A DNA stretch of 22,421 bases from Bacillota bacterium (lineage in GTDB: Bacteria > Bacillota > Clostridia > Lachnospirales > Bianqueaceae), in contig JAFVHC010000071.1 of NCBI GenBank assembly GCA_017474705.1, positions 1 through 22,421 on the forward strand. Reading direction: 5' to 3'. The notes under the pieces are model-generated. The model searched no databases. It was not told where the DNA came from and saw only the letters and a program-made list of their open reading frames with translations. Positions 15,467 to 22,421 of this stretch are shown here, in pieces. Each line of letters starts with the position of its first letter. The first letter of the stretch is position 1. The position numbers were made by a program, and so were the translations under genes.

Positions 15467-16218
15467 AAGAACTGTTGCTTCAGTTTATCGCACTTTCTAG
15501 GGATTGCTTTGGCCAGAACCTTGTCGGCGTCTACCTCCACGGTTCTGCCGCGATGGGCTGCTACCATCCGCAGAAAAGTGATCTGGATCTGATCGTCGTG
15601 GTGCAGGATCCTCCGACCGATGATATCAAACGCAAGTTCATGGACGGTGTGGTCGCTGTACATGAAAAAACGCCCGGCAAGGGCATCGAAATGAGCGTCG
15701 TCACGCGGGATGTATGTGATCCTTTCGTCTACCCCACGCCTTTCGAGCTGCACTTTTCCGGAGGGCATCTGGACTGGTATCGTCGGGACCCGGAGGACTA
15801 TATCCAAAACATGCGGGGTACTGACAAGGATCTGGCCGCGCACTGCACCGTGCTCCGTGCCCGTGGCCAATGTCTGTACGGACCACCCATCGAGGAAGTC
15901 TTCGGTGAAGTTCCCGCCGCGGATTATATCGATTCCCTTTGGTATGACGTGGGCGGCGCAGCCACGGAGATCCTCGAAGATCCCATGTACCTCACATTGA
16001 ATCTGGCCCGTGTGCTGGCTTACCTTGAGGACGGTTCCGTACTGTCCAAAGAAGAAGGCGGACAGTGGGCTTTGCATCATCTTCCCAAAAACTATCATCC
16101 GCTGCTCGAAGCCGCTCTGGAAGAATATACTGAGGGAAAAAACGTTTCCTACGATCCGGATCTGGCACTTGCCTATGCCAACGACATGCTGATCCGCATC
16201 CGCTCCGCAATCCAATAA
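15463..16218 (+). CDS. AadA-like aminoglycoside nucleotidyltransferase family protein (DUF4111)
   Basis: Predicted nucleotidyltransferase of 251 residues with the polymerase-beta-like core VYLHGSAAMGCY (23-34), in which Gly27-Ser28 contact the nucleotide, and SDLDLIVVV (39-47), with metal-binding Asp40 and Asp42. IEMSVVTR (75-82) supplies Glu76 at the place of the catalytic base of AadA/ANT(3'')-type enzymes. The C-terminal helical part contains ARGQCLYGPPIEEVF, similar to the AREHS..L.GP..EELF segment of AadA and typical of DUF4111. Spectinomycin/streptomycin adenylylation is therefore possible but unproven, since chromosomal homologues often have other or no known activity. It starts inside the GNAT gene by a 4-bp overlap. 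Confidence 0.83.
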   Translation: MKELLLQFIALSRDCFGQNLVGVYLHGSAAMGCYHPQKSDLDLIVVVQDPPTDDIKRKFMDGVVAVHEKTPGKGIEMSVVTRDVCDPFVYPTPFELHFSGGHLDWYRRDPEDYIQNMRGTDKDLAAHCTVLRARGQCLYGPPIEEVFGEVPAADYIDSLWYDVGGAATEILEDPMYLTLNLARVLAYLEDGSVLSKEEGGQWALHHLPKNYHPLLEAALEEYTEGKNVSYDPDLALAYANDMLIRIRSAIQ

Positions 16219-16236
16219 GACGAGAGGGTTATAAAC

Positions 16237-17160
16237 ATGATGTCTGATGTTATCGACTATCTCCGGACCATAGGACCTTTTGTCCTCGTAGTCTGGATCG
16301 TGACCATCGTATGTACCCTGCGATGGCCGCAGCGGTACTTCAACAGTCTCCTGCTGATGTTCTCCCTGCTGGTCACCGTGGTGTTTTTCGCCGGCTTTTT
16401 CGGTGAGATGGCGGGCTACATCCTGTTGGCGGTCTTCCTGCTCGTATCGCTGGCGCTCTTCAGCGTACCCGTCCTGCTGATCCTCAACGGCATCCAGATG
16501 ATCAAGCGTGAAAGCCTCAGTCTGTCCCACATACTGTCGCTCGCGCTGGGCGTCGTGGTGGGCATCGGTGAGATCGCCGCCGTCATCTACGTGTTCAACA
16601 TGGCCTTTTCCATCGAATGGAGCAGCATCAATCTGGTGGCACTCTTCCTGTTCCTCACCGTATTCTATTTCAGCGCACTGATCCTGAGTTTCGTCATCTA
16701 CACGATCTTCATCCAGATCATGCCGCACCGCATGAATTTCAATTATATCATCATCCACGGCTGCGGTCTGATCGATGGGGAACGGATCTCCAAACTGCTC
16801 TCCAACCGCGTGGACAAGGCCATCGAAGTGTACAACAGGTGTAAGACAAAGCCGGTCATCGTCCCCAGCGGCGGCAAAGGTGCGGATGAAAAGATCAGCG
16901 AAGCTGAAGCCATGAAACGGTACCTGCTCGAACATGGGATCCCGGAAAGCGATATCCTGCTGGAGGATCAGTCCAACACGACGGAGGAAAACCTGATCAA
17001 CTCCAGGGACATCATCGACAGAAGGCTGGGCAAGAAGAAGACCGCTCTGGTCTCCAGCAACTACCACATCTACCGCTGTCTTAGGCTGGCGCGCCAGGTC
17101 GGGTTCCGCTGCACCGGCATCGGCGCCAAGGTAGCCCTCTACTACTGCCTTCCGCCCTGA
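16237..17160 (+). CDS. YdcF/DUF218-domain membrane protein, C-terminus altered by a probable frameshift
   Basis: Membrane protein with about four N-terminal helices (within 10-165) followed by a cytoplasmic or extracytoplasmic DUF218 (YdcF) domain. Domain motifs are FNYIIIHGCGLIDGERISKL, VIVPSGGKGADEKISEAEAM, DQSNTTEENLINS and VSSNYHIYRCLRLARQVGF. DUF218 proteins are linked to cell-envelope metabolism (SanA/ElyC relatives), but their chemistry is not established. The open frame stops after 307 residues at YYCLPP. The next frame continues without a gap as SALIREFVAVFVTPGF and on to 17261, which restores the YYWPSALIREF type of ending known in relatives. One G seems to be missing in TGG-CCT near 17147. 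GAGAGGG supports the start. It is the last gene of the manA operon. Confidence 0.85.
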   Translation: MMSDVIDYLRTIGPFVLVVWIVTIVCTLRWPQRYFNSLLLMFSLLVTVVFFAGFFGEMAGYILLAVFLLVSLALFSVPVLLILNGIQMIKRESLSLSHILSLALGVVVGIGEIAAVIYVFNMAFSIEWSSINLVALFLFLTVFYFSALILSFVIYTIFIQIMPHRMNFNYIIIHGCGLIDGERISKLLSNRVDKAIEVYNRCKTKPVIVPSGGKGADEKISEAEAMKRYLLEHGIPESDILLEDQSNTTEENLINSRDIIDRRLGKKKTALVSSNYHIYRCLRLARQVGFRCTGIGAKVALYYCLPP

Positions 17161-17261
17161 TCCGGGAATTCGTCGCTGTGTTTGTGACACCCGGCTTTCT
17201 GATCATAGCACTGATCGGATATGTATTGTTCCTCAGCCCGTTGGCGTTCTTGCTCTTATAA
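17146..17261 (+). other. Displaced 3' end of the YdcF-like gene (frame +1 after probable 1-base deletion)
   Basis: Translated in the frame starting at 17148, this stretch gives PSALIREFVAVFVTPGFLII and ends in a hydrophobic helix with LLL before TAA at 17259-17261. It follows seamlessly from GAKVALYY in the previous frame if one G is restored after 17147. The segment would add about 37 residues including a final membrane helix. The change may be a real mutation or a sequencing or assembly error; there is no ribosomal slippage heptamer at the site. Confidence 0.75.
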
Positions 17262-17272
17262 TATCTAATATG

Positions 17273-17316
17273 AAAAAAAGGAGACTTGGCATCTTGCTTA
17301 AGTCTCCTTTTTATTT
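17273..17316. terminator. Bidirectional Rho-independent terminator
   Basis: The 13-bp perfect stem AAAAAGGAGACTT (17275-17287)/AAGTCTCCTTTTT (17300-17312) encloses a 12-nt loop. T-rich tails lie on both sides (TTTTTATTTT on plus, seven T on minus). It stands between two convergent operons and should terminate both the manA-ydcF run and the minus-strand surface operon ending at 17346. Confidence 0.9.
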
Positions 17317-17345
17317 TGCGCTTGTTCAGCCGCTTTGTTTATTTG

Positions 17346-18641
17346 TCAGAACGTCTCATATTCTACCGACCCGTCGGAATAGTAGATCTCATAATATCCG
17401 TGTCCGGATCCATCACAGTCATAGACCGCTGTACGGCCGGTCTCGGTCCTGCCGCTGGAAGCCGGCGCCTCATAGGTACCATAGGTGATGATCTCATCGA
17501 CCGGTTCTTTCGTCACCTCTTCTTTGATGACTTCGCGGCTGTCTTCCTTGCCGTCAACATATTTGACCTTGTACGTAACTTCCTTTTCACCTTCGGAACC
17601 ATATTGTTCGATCGTACTGGTACCAAGATCCATGGAGTCACTGTACTGCTCGATCGTACCGTAATCGATGGTCTCCGTCTCCTTCTCTTCTTTATATTCC
17701 ACGCGGTAGACGGTCAGCTTCATGCCATCTTTGATACGATCATCCAGCTTTTTGTTCATCTCATCATCCGGGCCGAGGGTGATCTTCTGCTCTTCTAGGA
17801 AATCCGAAACGAACACTGCCTTGGTGGTGACCTCGGTGCTCTTGCCGTCCACCTTCAGCTTCACAGTCTTCTCCCGTGAGATCGTGATGACCATGCCGTC
17901 GACAAGGAAGGTATCCGGCGCTTCATCCGCCTCTTCCTTCTCTCCCAGCTCGATACCGGCTTCTTTCAGCGCATCTTCGACCGTTCCGCCCACCAGTTCG
18001 ACCTGTGTCTCCTCATCCTCGTGTTTGATCGTGACTTTCGCGTAGCGGCGGATCTGAACTTCCGTCATATCCTCGCTGAGCACGGTGTCTGCCGCGGGTT
18101 CGATCTCGTCCTTCTCGCCCAAGGTGATGTTTTCCTGGTCCAGGACCTCCTGGATCGTCAGGCCTTTGATCTTGTCATATTCTTTCTTTTCGCCCAGGTC
18201 CGTGATGGCGACCGCCGCATACCGCTGGATCACGACTTCCATCTGATCCGCAGCAACTTTTTCCTCTGCCGCGGGGATGACCATATCCTTATCGCCCAGG
18301 GTGATACCGGCGCCTTTGAGCACGTCGGCGATGGTCTCGCCCTTCCAGGTCTCGATCTCGGTCTCTTCTCCGTTATCATTGACGGTCAGTTTCGCGTAAC
18401 GGTGGATCACGATCTCTGTCGTCTCCTCCGCCAGTTTCTCATCCCGCCCCGGGACCGTCTCGTCTTTCTCGCCCAGTTCGATCTGCGCTTCGGAAAGGAT
18501 CTGCTCGATCGTCTGCCCGACCTTCGCCTCGATCTCCGTCGTCACATTGAAATCCGTGATTGCGATGGTCACCTTCTTGGCGCAGGTTGTCAACAGCAAT
18601 GCCAAGGCTGCAATCGTAAGCAAGAGTATCTTTTTCTTCAT
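17346..18641 (-). CDS. Surface protein with five DUF348 repeats and a G5 domain, lipoprotein-like
   Basis: Exported wall-associated protein of 431 residues. A signal segment (4-19) ends in LLLTTC, with Cys20 as the possible lipid site, although Thr just before Cys is atypical for a lipobox. Five tandem DUF348 (ubiquitin-like beta-grasp) repeats of about 58 residues start near 23, 84, 142, 201 and 258. Each carries a core like GxTIxxxLxxAxIxLGxKD and ends in an IxRYA or comparable strand. A G5 domain spans about 315-389 (YKEEKETETIDYGT to DEIITYGT). The catalytic 3D/Rpf domain usually following DUF348-G5 in YabE/Rpf proteins is absent. Instead the chain ends in YDCDGSGHGYYEIYYSDGS (407-425) and a few more residues. 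GAGGGGAAG lies upstream of the start, 15 bp after the SGNH gene. Confidence 0.88.
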   Translation of the reverse strand: MKKKILLLTIAALALLLTTCAKKVTIAITDFNVTTEIEAKVGQTIEQILSEAQIELGEKDETVPGRDEKLAEETTEIVIHRYAKLTVNDNGEETEIETWKGETIADVLKGAGITLGDKDMVIPAAEEKVAADQMEVVIQRYAAVAITDLGEKKEYDKIKGLTIQEVLDQENITLGEKDEIEPAADTVLSEDMTEVQIRRYAKVTIKHEDEETQVELVGGTVEDALKEAGIELGEKEEADEAPDTFLVDGMVITISREKTVKLKVDGKSTEVTTKAVFVSDFLEEQKITLGPDDEMNKKLDDRIKDGMKLTVYRVEYKEEKETETIDYGTIEQYSDSMDLGTSTIEQYGSEGEKEVTYKVKYVDGKEDSREVIKEEVTKEPVDEIITYGTYEAPASSGRTETGRTAVYDCDGSGHGYYEIYYSDGSVEYETF

Positions 18642-18656
18642 TTTCTTCCCCTCGAA

Positions 18657-20078
18657 TCATTCCACATTGATTTCTTCCGTACCGATTTCCGTAAAGCCGA
18701 CCGTCTCATCCCCGATGACGAGCGATACGGAAAGCTTCTGTGCCCCGGCATAGTCCTCTGCCGGAAGATAGGCCAGGAAACCTTCGCTGTCGGCTTCTGC
18801 CTGCATGCCATAGCACTGATAGAACCGTACTTTTCCGGATGCATCAGTGACCCGAATCAGGATCTCATCACCCTGGGCACGATCCGGATCCTCAAAAGTC
18901 CCTCTGACTTCCAGGAACCGGTTCGCTCCTTGTGCTGTCGTGGCACTGATCTCCACCGTCTGGTCCTGGCGGGAATCGATCGTTATGTCCGAAAGTTCTT
19001 TGGCGCGAACCAGCGGCGGCATGGTGATGAGCCAGTCCAGGTTCCGTTCCACCAGTTCCATGATGAACACATCCGGGGACGCTTTCTCCAGATCCATGGC
19101 AATGTCTTTATTGAAAGCCTTGGTGAACAATGCATCGGCATAAGCACCGGCCATGAAAGGCAAGAGCGCATTACCGAAGGAATCCCGGTACATGTAAAGA
19201 GAACCTTCCGCGTCATCACAGTGCGTGATGATCGTAGCGTCCTCCACGGAGCGGGTATGGGTCACATACGAGAACCGCTCATTCTGCCCGTAATCATAAT
19301 CGAACTCAGGTTCTGACGATGCAGGAAACAGCATGGCGCTTAAGTCCCCGACATGGGTTTTTTTGCGGCTCACGGCCGCATCAGCATAATCATCATGCGG
19401 CTGTCCTAAGTCTGTCAGGATGGTATCATAGGCCAAAAGCGCACCTTTATTGTTCCAATGGGAGTCCTGATGAAAGTACAGGACTTCTTTTTCATTCCTG
19501 AAAACGGTGAACAGGTCGCTATAATGAACACCGTATTTTTCAAGCTGCGCCTTGATCCCGTCCCGGTTGTGCCGGTCGGAGACCATATAATCCGCATAGT
19601 ACGGCATATGTGTCCCGTAGAGGGTATTTTTGTTCGGCGCGATCGTGAACAGGAATCCGATCTCCTGCTCCTCACAATAGTCCTGAATGATCTTCAGGTT
19701 TTTGGCCGCCAACCCCAGCTCACGGTCCGACAGAGGATATCGTCCTGCATAATCGTTCAAACTATCCGTATAGTACATCCATCCATCCTTGCCGACTGCG
19801 ACCGTATCGACAGAGGACGTCTGAAACAGTTTTGCCAGAACTGTGGAGTCCGCCGTAATGGCTTCCGGCCGGAAGGCGAATCTTTTCTCGAAATACGCTC
19901 CCAGATCAGAGATGTAAGCGACGTTCAAGGTCCCGTCCGATGACGTCACGGAGGGCCGGAGTGCAACAGATTCATTGCCCACCGGGCTGCTGTGTCCAAA
20001 GATCAAAGTACCCACGGAAGGTACCAGCAGAGCCAGCATACAAAGGACTGTAAACAGTATTTTGATCATTCTCTTCAT
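18657..20078 (-). CDS. AlgJ/AlgX-like SGNH acetyltransferase partner (DHHW family)
   Basis: Exported protein of 473 residues with an N-terminal signal or anchor helix (about 5-27). It has the AlgJ/AlgX-type signatures GKDGWMYYTDSLNDY (96-110), HQDSHWNNKGA (203-213) with the catalytic Asp205/His207 pair, and YRDSFGNALLPF (297-308) with the probable nucleophile Ser300. In characterised systems such proteins transfer acetyl groups onto extracellular polysaccharide after an MBOAT protein moves them across the membrane. The MBOAT gene is exactly next door, 12 bp upstream, with AAGGAGG before this start. About 100 C-terminal residues after 360 form a beta-rich region of unclear role, perhaps glycan binding. 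The acceptor polymer is not encoded in view. Confidence 0.9.
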   Translation of the reverse strand: MKRMIKILFTVLCMLALLVPSVGTLIFGHSSPVGNESVALRPSVTSSDGTLNVAYISDLGAYFEKRFAFRPEAITADSTVLAKLFQTSSVDTVAVGKDGWMYYTDSLNDYAGRYPLSDRELGLAAKNLKIIQDYCEEQEIGFLFTIAPNKNTLYGTHMPYYADYMVSDRHNRDGIKAQLEKYGVHYSDLFTVFRNEKEVLYFHQDSHWNNKGALLAYDTILTDLGQPHDDYADAAVSRKKTHVGDLSAMLFPASSEPEFDYDYGQNERFSYVTHTRSVEDATIITHCDDAEGSLYMYRDSFGNALLPFMAGAYADALFTKAFNKDIAMDLEKASPDVFIMELVERNLDWLITMPPLVRAKELSDITIDSRQDQTVEISATTAQGANRFLEVRGTFEDPDRAQGDEILIRVTDASGKVRFYQCYGMQAEADSEGFLAYLPAEDYAGAQKLSVSLVIGDETVGFTEIGTEEINVE

Positions 20079-20090
20079 GGCTGTCCCTCC

Positions 20091-21512
20091 TTAGAACCGG
20101 AAATAAATGAACGGGTTGTAAGCGCCGGAGGAAAGCCGGAACATGCAGAACCCCAGGCCCAGGAACGCCAGAAAATACAAAGCAAGACCGACCACTTTCC
20201 ATTTGGTCTGCGTCAAGGGTCCGTTCAGGACATGCTCCTTGACAGAAGAGGAGATCTTGCAGATCGGTCCGCAGCCGATGATCGCCGCTGCCAGGATCCC
20301 GATAAACCATGGCGTCAGCTGTTCCAACGCAAGGCTGATCGAGATACGGGACGCAGTGGTAAAGGTAAACATCCTGCCGATATACCCGATCCCGTAACTG
20401 ATCGTATCCGCCCGGAACATGACGAAGCCCAGCACCACGACCAGCAGGGTGTAGATCTTGTTGAGCCCCTTCGGCAGTTTGCGCAGCACCGGAATATGGG
20501 CTTCCAGCAGCAGGAACAAACCATGCCACAGCCCCCAGAGCACAAAGGTCCAGTTGGCACCGTGCCATAAGCCAGTCATCAAAAAGACAAAGATCTTGTT
20601 CAGATCCGTGCGGGCAGCGCCTTTGCGGTTGCCGCCCAGCGGAATGTACAGATACTCTTTGAACCAGGTGGAAAGTGAAATATGCCAGCGCCGCCAGAAA
20701 TCCTGGATGCTTCCGGCAGTGTAAGGATAGTTGAAATTCTCCTTGAACGTGAAACCGAACATCCGTCCCAGACCGATGGCCATATCCGAATATCCGGAAA
20801 AGTCATAATAGATCTGGAAGATGTAGGCTACCGCACCAAGCCAGGCGGTTATGACGGAGAGCTCCTGCAGACCCCCCGCAAAGATCAGATCCGCCACACG
20901 GCCCATCGTATTGGCGATCAGCACCTTCTTCGCCAGACCGCAGACGAACCGCCGCAATCCTTGCGCCACCTTGTCCAAAGTCATTTCCCGTTTGGTGATC
21001 TGATCGCTGATATCCCGATATTTGACGATCGGACCCGCGATCAGCTGCGGGAAAAAGGAAATGTAGAGCAGCAGACGAAAATAATTCTTCTGCACTTCCG
21101 TCTCGCCCCGGTATACATCGATCACATAGGACAAGGCCTGGAACGTGAAGAAGGAAATACCGATCGGAAGCCGGATCTGCGGCACAGGGACCGCGAGACC
21201 CGTCAAAGCATCAAAGGTCTGCACCAGCATGCCGGTATATTTGAAGAGGATCAGCGTACCGATATTCAGGCACACGGCTAAAACAAGAAACCCTTTGGCT
21301 CCTTTACCTTTTGCGATCCCCCGTGCCAGCAGATAATTCCACAGGGCATTCAGGATCATCAACAGGACATAGGCCGGTTCTCCGTACGCATAGAAAACCA
21401 GGCTCGCCACCATAAGGATCCCGTTGCGGACCTTGATATTGCGAATGACCAGGTTCAGTAGGAATACGACGGGCAAAAATATGCTTAAAAATGTAATCGA
21501 GCTAAAAACCAT
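20091..21512 (-). CDS. MBOAT family O-acyltransferase (AlgI/DltB type)
   Basis: Polytopic membrane acyltransferase of 473 residues with about 10-12 helices. It should pass acyl, probably acetyl, groups from the cytoplasm to an extracytoplasmic acceptor enzyme. Family motifs are LPIGISFFTFQALSYVIDVY (115-134), FFPQLIAGPIV (153-163), YYDFSGYSDMAIGLG (235-249), NFNYPY, DFWRRWHISLSTWF (271-284) with His277, and GLWHGANWTF (314-323) with the invariant His317. GGAGAT precedes the start. It is 13 bp downstream of the transglutaminase gene and 12 bp upstream of the AlgJ/AlgX-like gene, so the acylation pair is co-transcribed. A DltB role in teichoic acid D-alanylation is less likely because dltA, dltC and dltD are not adjacent. 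Confidence 0.93.
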   Translation of the reverse strand: MVFSSITFLSIFLPVVFLLNLVIRNIKVRNGILMVASLVFYAYGEPAYVLLMILNALWNYLLARGIAKGKGAKGFLVLAVCLNIGTLILFKYTGMLVQTFDALTGLAVPVPQIRLPIGISFFTFQALSYVIDVYRGETEVQKNYFRLLLYISFFPQLIAGPIVKYRDISDQITKREMTLDKVAQGLRRFVCGLAKKVLIANTMGRVADLIFAGGLQELSVITAWLGAVAYIFQIYYDFSGYSDMAIGLGRMFGFTFKENFNYPYTAGSIQDFWRRWHISLSTWFKEYLYIPLGGNRKGAARTDLNKIFVFLMTGLWHGANWTFVLWGLWHGLFLLLEAHIPVLRKLPKGLNKIYTLLVVVLGFVMFRADTISYGIGYIGRMFTFTTASRISISLALEQLTPWFIGILAAAIIGCGPICKISSSVKEHVLNGPLTQTKWKVVGLALYFLAFLGLGFCMFRLSSGAYNPFIYFRF

Positions 21513-21525
21513 GATGATCTCCGTC

Positions 21526-22421
21526 TCAGATCTTCACACGCATCCAGGAATACCCGGCAGCGATTGCCCCTCTATAATTCGGATCCTTGGTATCGTAGGA
21601 CATCGCGTAATAGGTGCGGTCCTTATGATTCTTTCCCCATTCCGGATCATAGACCTTGCCATCGATCTCAGTCCAGCCGTGACCGCCGCTGTTGCAGATG
21701 TAGACGTTGGTATACCCGATCGCCTTGGCCATATAGCCAAATGCTGCAGCGTAACTGAAACAATTGCCTCTGCCATTGACAAACATATCATTGGCGTACA
21801 GCGTGACCCAGCCATCCCCGTGATAGTGGGGGACTCGTGGATTCATTTCCGTATAGTTGGTCTGTGCATATTTGAAGCAGACCTTCAGCTTCTCGGCCTG
21901 TGTCATGCTGCTATCTGTGATCTTGACGACGACCTTCATCGCTCTCCACAGCGTCAGATCCTCCGTCGATGCGGCCTTTTTCGCGATACCGTTCTGGATG
22001 ATCCAGGACTCTTTCTGATACGTGATCGCGTTGCTATAAGTAAAATCAAAGACACCTTTTTTGCAGTACCAGTACTGTTTGCCATGCTTTACGATGCCCG
22101 TATAGGACGTATCCACCGCTCCGTCTTTGCCTGCATACTTATAGCCTTCTTTTTTGGAACCGACGACGCCATCTTTCTGCAGCACACCGGAAGAATTATA
22201 ATAATACGTCTTCTTCCCGATCTTGATGAAACCGGTCTTCATAAGACCTTTTTCGAAATAATATCCTTTTCCATCAGCTGCGGTGACTTTGCCGGAAGCG
22301 AGCGCACCGTTCTTATAATACGTGCCAAATCCTTTGTTTTTATAAAAACTGGCAAATGCAGAACCGTTCAGAGAACGTAACGTATACGTATAGACTTTAT
22401 CTTTAGGGAATGCTGTATCCA
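21526..22421 (-). CDS. Transglutaminase-like protein with wall-binding repeats (5' end outside window)
   Basis: The frame is open to the right edge, and 297 residues are visible. The first about 150 are glucan/choline-binding-like repeats rich in GKxYYY and NG, such as GTYYKNGALASGKV, GKKTYYYNSSGVLQKDG and HGKQYWYCKKG, which usually fix proteins to the cell wall or its glycans. The C-terminal transglutaminase-like domain has the Cys in NGRGNCFSYAAAF (Cys codon 21760-21762), the His in GGHGWTEIDG (21679-21681) and the Asp in VYDPEWG (21646-21648), a complete Cys-His-Asp triad. Bacterial members act as proteases or cross-linkers rather than classical transglutaminases. A Met at 22242 is not the true start, since the homologous repeats continue upstream without a stop. 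It is the first visible gene of the surface operon; the promoter lies outside. Confidence 0.87.
   Translation of the reverse strand, partial: DTAFPKDKVYTYTLRSLNGSAFASFYKNKGFGTYYKNGALASGKVTAADGKGYYFEKGLMKTGFIKIGKKTYYYNSSGVLQKDGVVGSKKEGYKYAGKDGAVDTSYTGIVKHGKQYWYCKKGVFDFTYSNAITYQKESWIIQNGIAKKAASTEDLTLWRAMKVVVKITDSSMTQAEKLKVCFKYAQTNYTEMNPRVPHYHGDGWVTLYANDMFVNGRGNCFSYAAAFGYMAKAIGYTNVYICNSGGHGWTEIDGKVYDPEWGKNHKDRTYYAMSYDTKDPNYRGAIAAGYSWMRVKI

Noticed and set aside
15439..17190. 583-codon minus-strand open frame spanning the nucleotidyltransferase and YdcF-like genes
   Set aside because: A stop-free antisense frame due to codon bias; it crosses two well-supported genes and shows no domain.

Overview
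The window looks like a chromosomal segment of a low-oxygen, host-associated member of the Bacillota (Lachnospiraceae- or Erysipelotrichales-like). The evidence is an Ami-type oligopeptide permease of the kind found in Firmicutes, AGGAGG-type ribosome binding sites, a Firmicutes-type zinc phosphomannose isomerase, an oxygen-sensitive radical-SAM maturase, and lipoprotein/G5/cell-wall-repeat surface proteins. The base composition is GC-richer than most Firmicutes by eye. The genus cannot be fixed from the sequence alone. No rRNA, tRNA, CRISPR array, IS element or phage gene was seen.

Region 1 (1-8093, minus strand) is an oligopeptide ABC importer operon read oppA-oppB-oppC-oppD-oppF, with the end of oppF cut off by the window edge. 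It follows the streptococcal amiACDEF order, but three of its parts are remodelled. OppA appears to be circularly permuted: the segment that normally closes the C-terminal end of SBP_bac_5 proteins lies near the N-terminus, behind a lipobox and a Glu/Ala linker. OppB has a very long extracytoplasmic loop between its first two membrane helices. OppD carries about 235 extra residues, including a coiled coil, between Walker A and the Q-loop. A strong sigma-A-type promoter precedes oppA, and a 47-nt hairpin separates oppA from oppB.

Region 2 (8094-11538) holds a MATE exporter (minus), a membrane-anchored alpha/beta hydrolase (plus, divergent from the MATE gene), and an anaerobic sulfatase-maturase-like radical SAM enzyme (minus). 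The last two genes converge and overlap by 15 bp.

Region 3 (11682-17261, plus strand) is a tight six-gene run: manA, a GH1 6-phospho-beta-glycosidase, a ROK sugar kinase, a GNAT acetyltransferase, an AadA-like nucleotidyltransferase and a DUF218/YdcF membrane protein. The first three look like an intracellular sugar route in which ROK phosphorylates, GH1 hydrolyses a 6-phospho-glycoside and ManA feeds fructose-6-phosphate, with no PTS gene in view. The YdcF-like gene seems to have lost one base near its end. A bidirectional hairpin terminator at 17273-17316 closes the run.

Region 4 (17346-22421, minus strand) is a cell-surface operon. Its genes, in order of transcription, are a wall-binding transglutaminase-like protein (start outside the window), an MBOAT acyltransferase (AlgI/DltB type), an AlgJ/AlgX-like SGNH partner (DHHW type), and a lipoprotein-like protein with five DUF348 repeats plus a G5 domain. 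The MBOAT/SGNH pair suggests O-acetylation of an extracellular polysaccharide or wall polymer.
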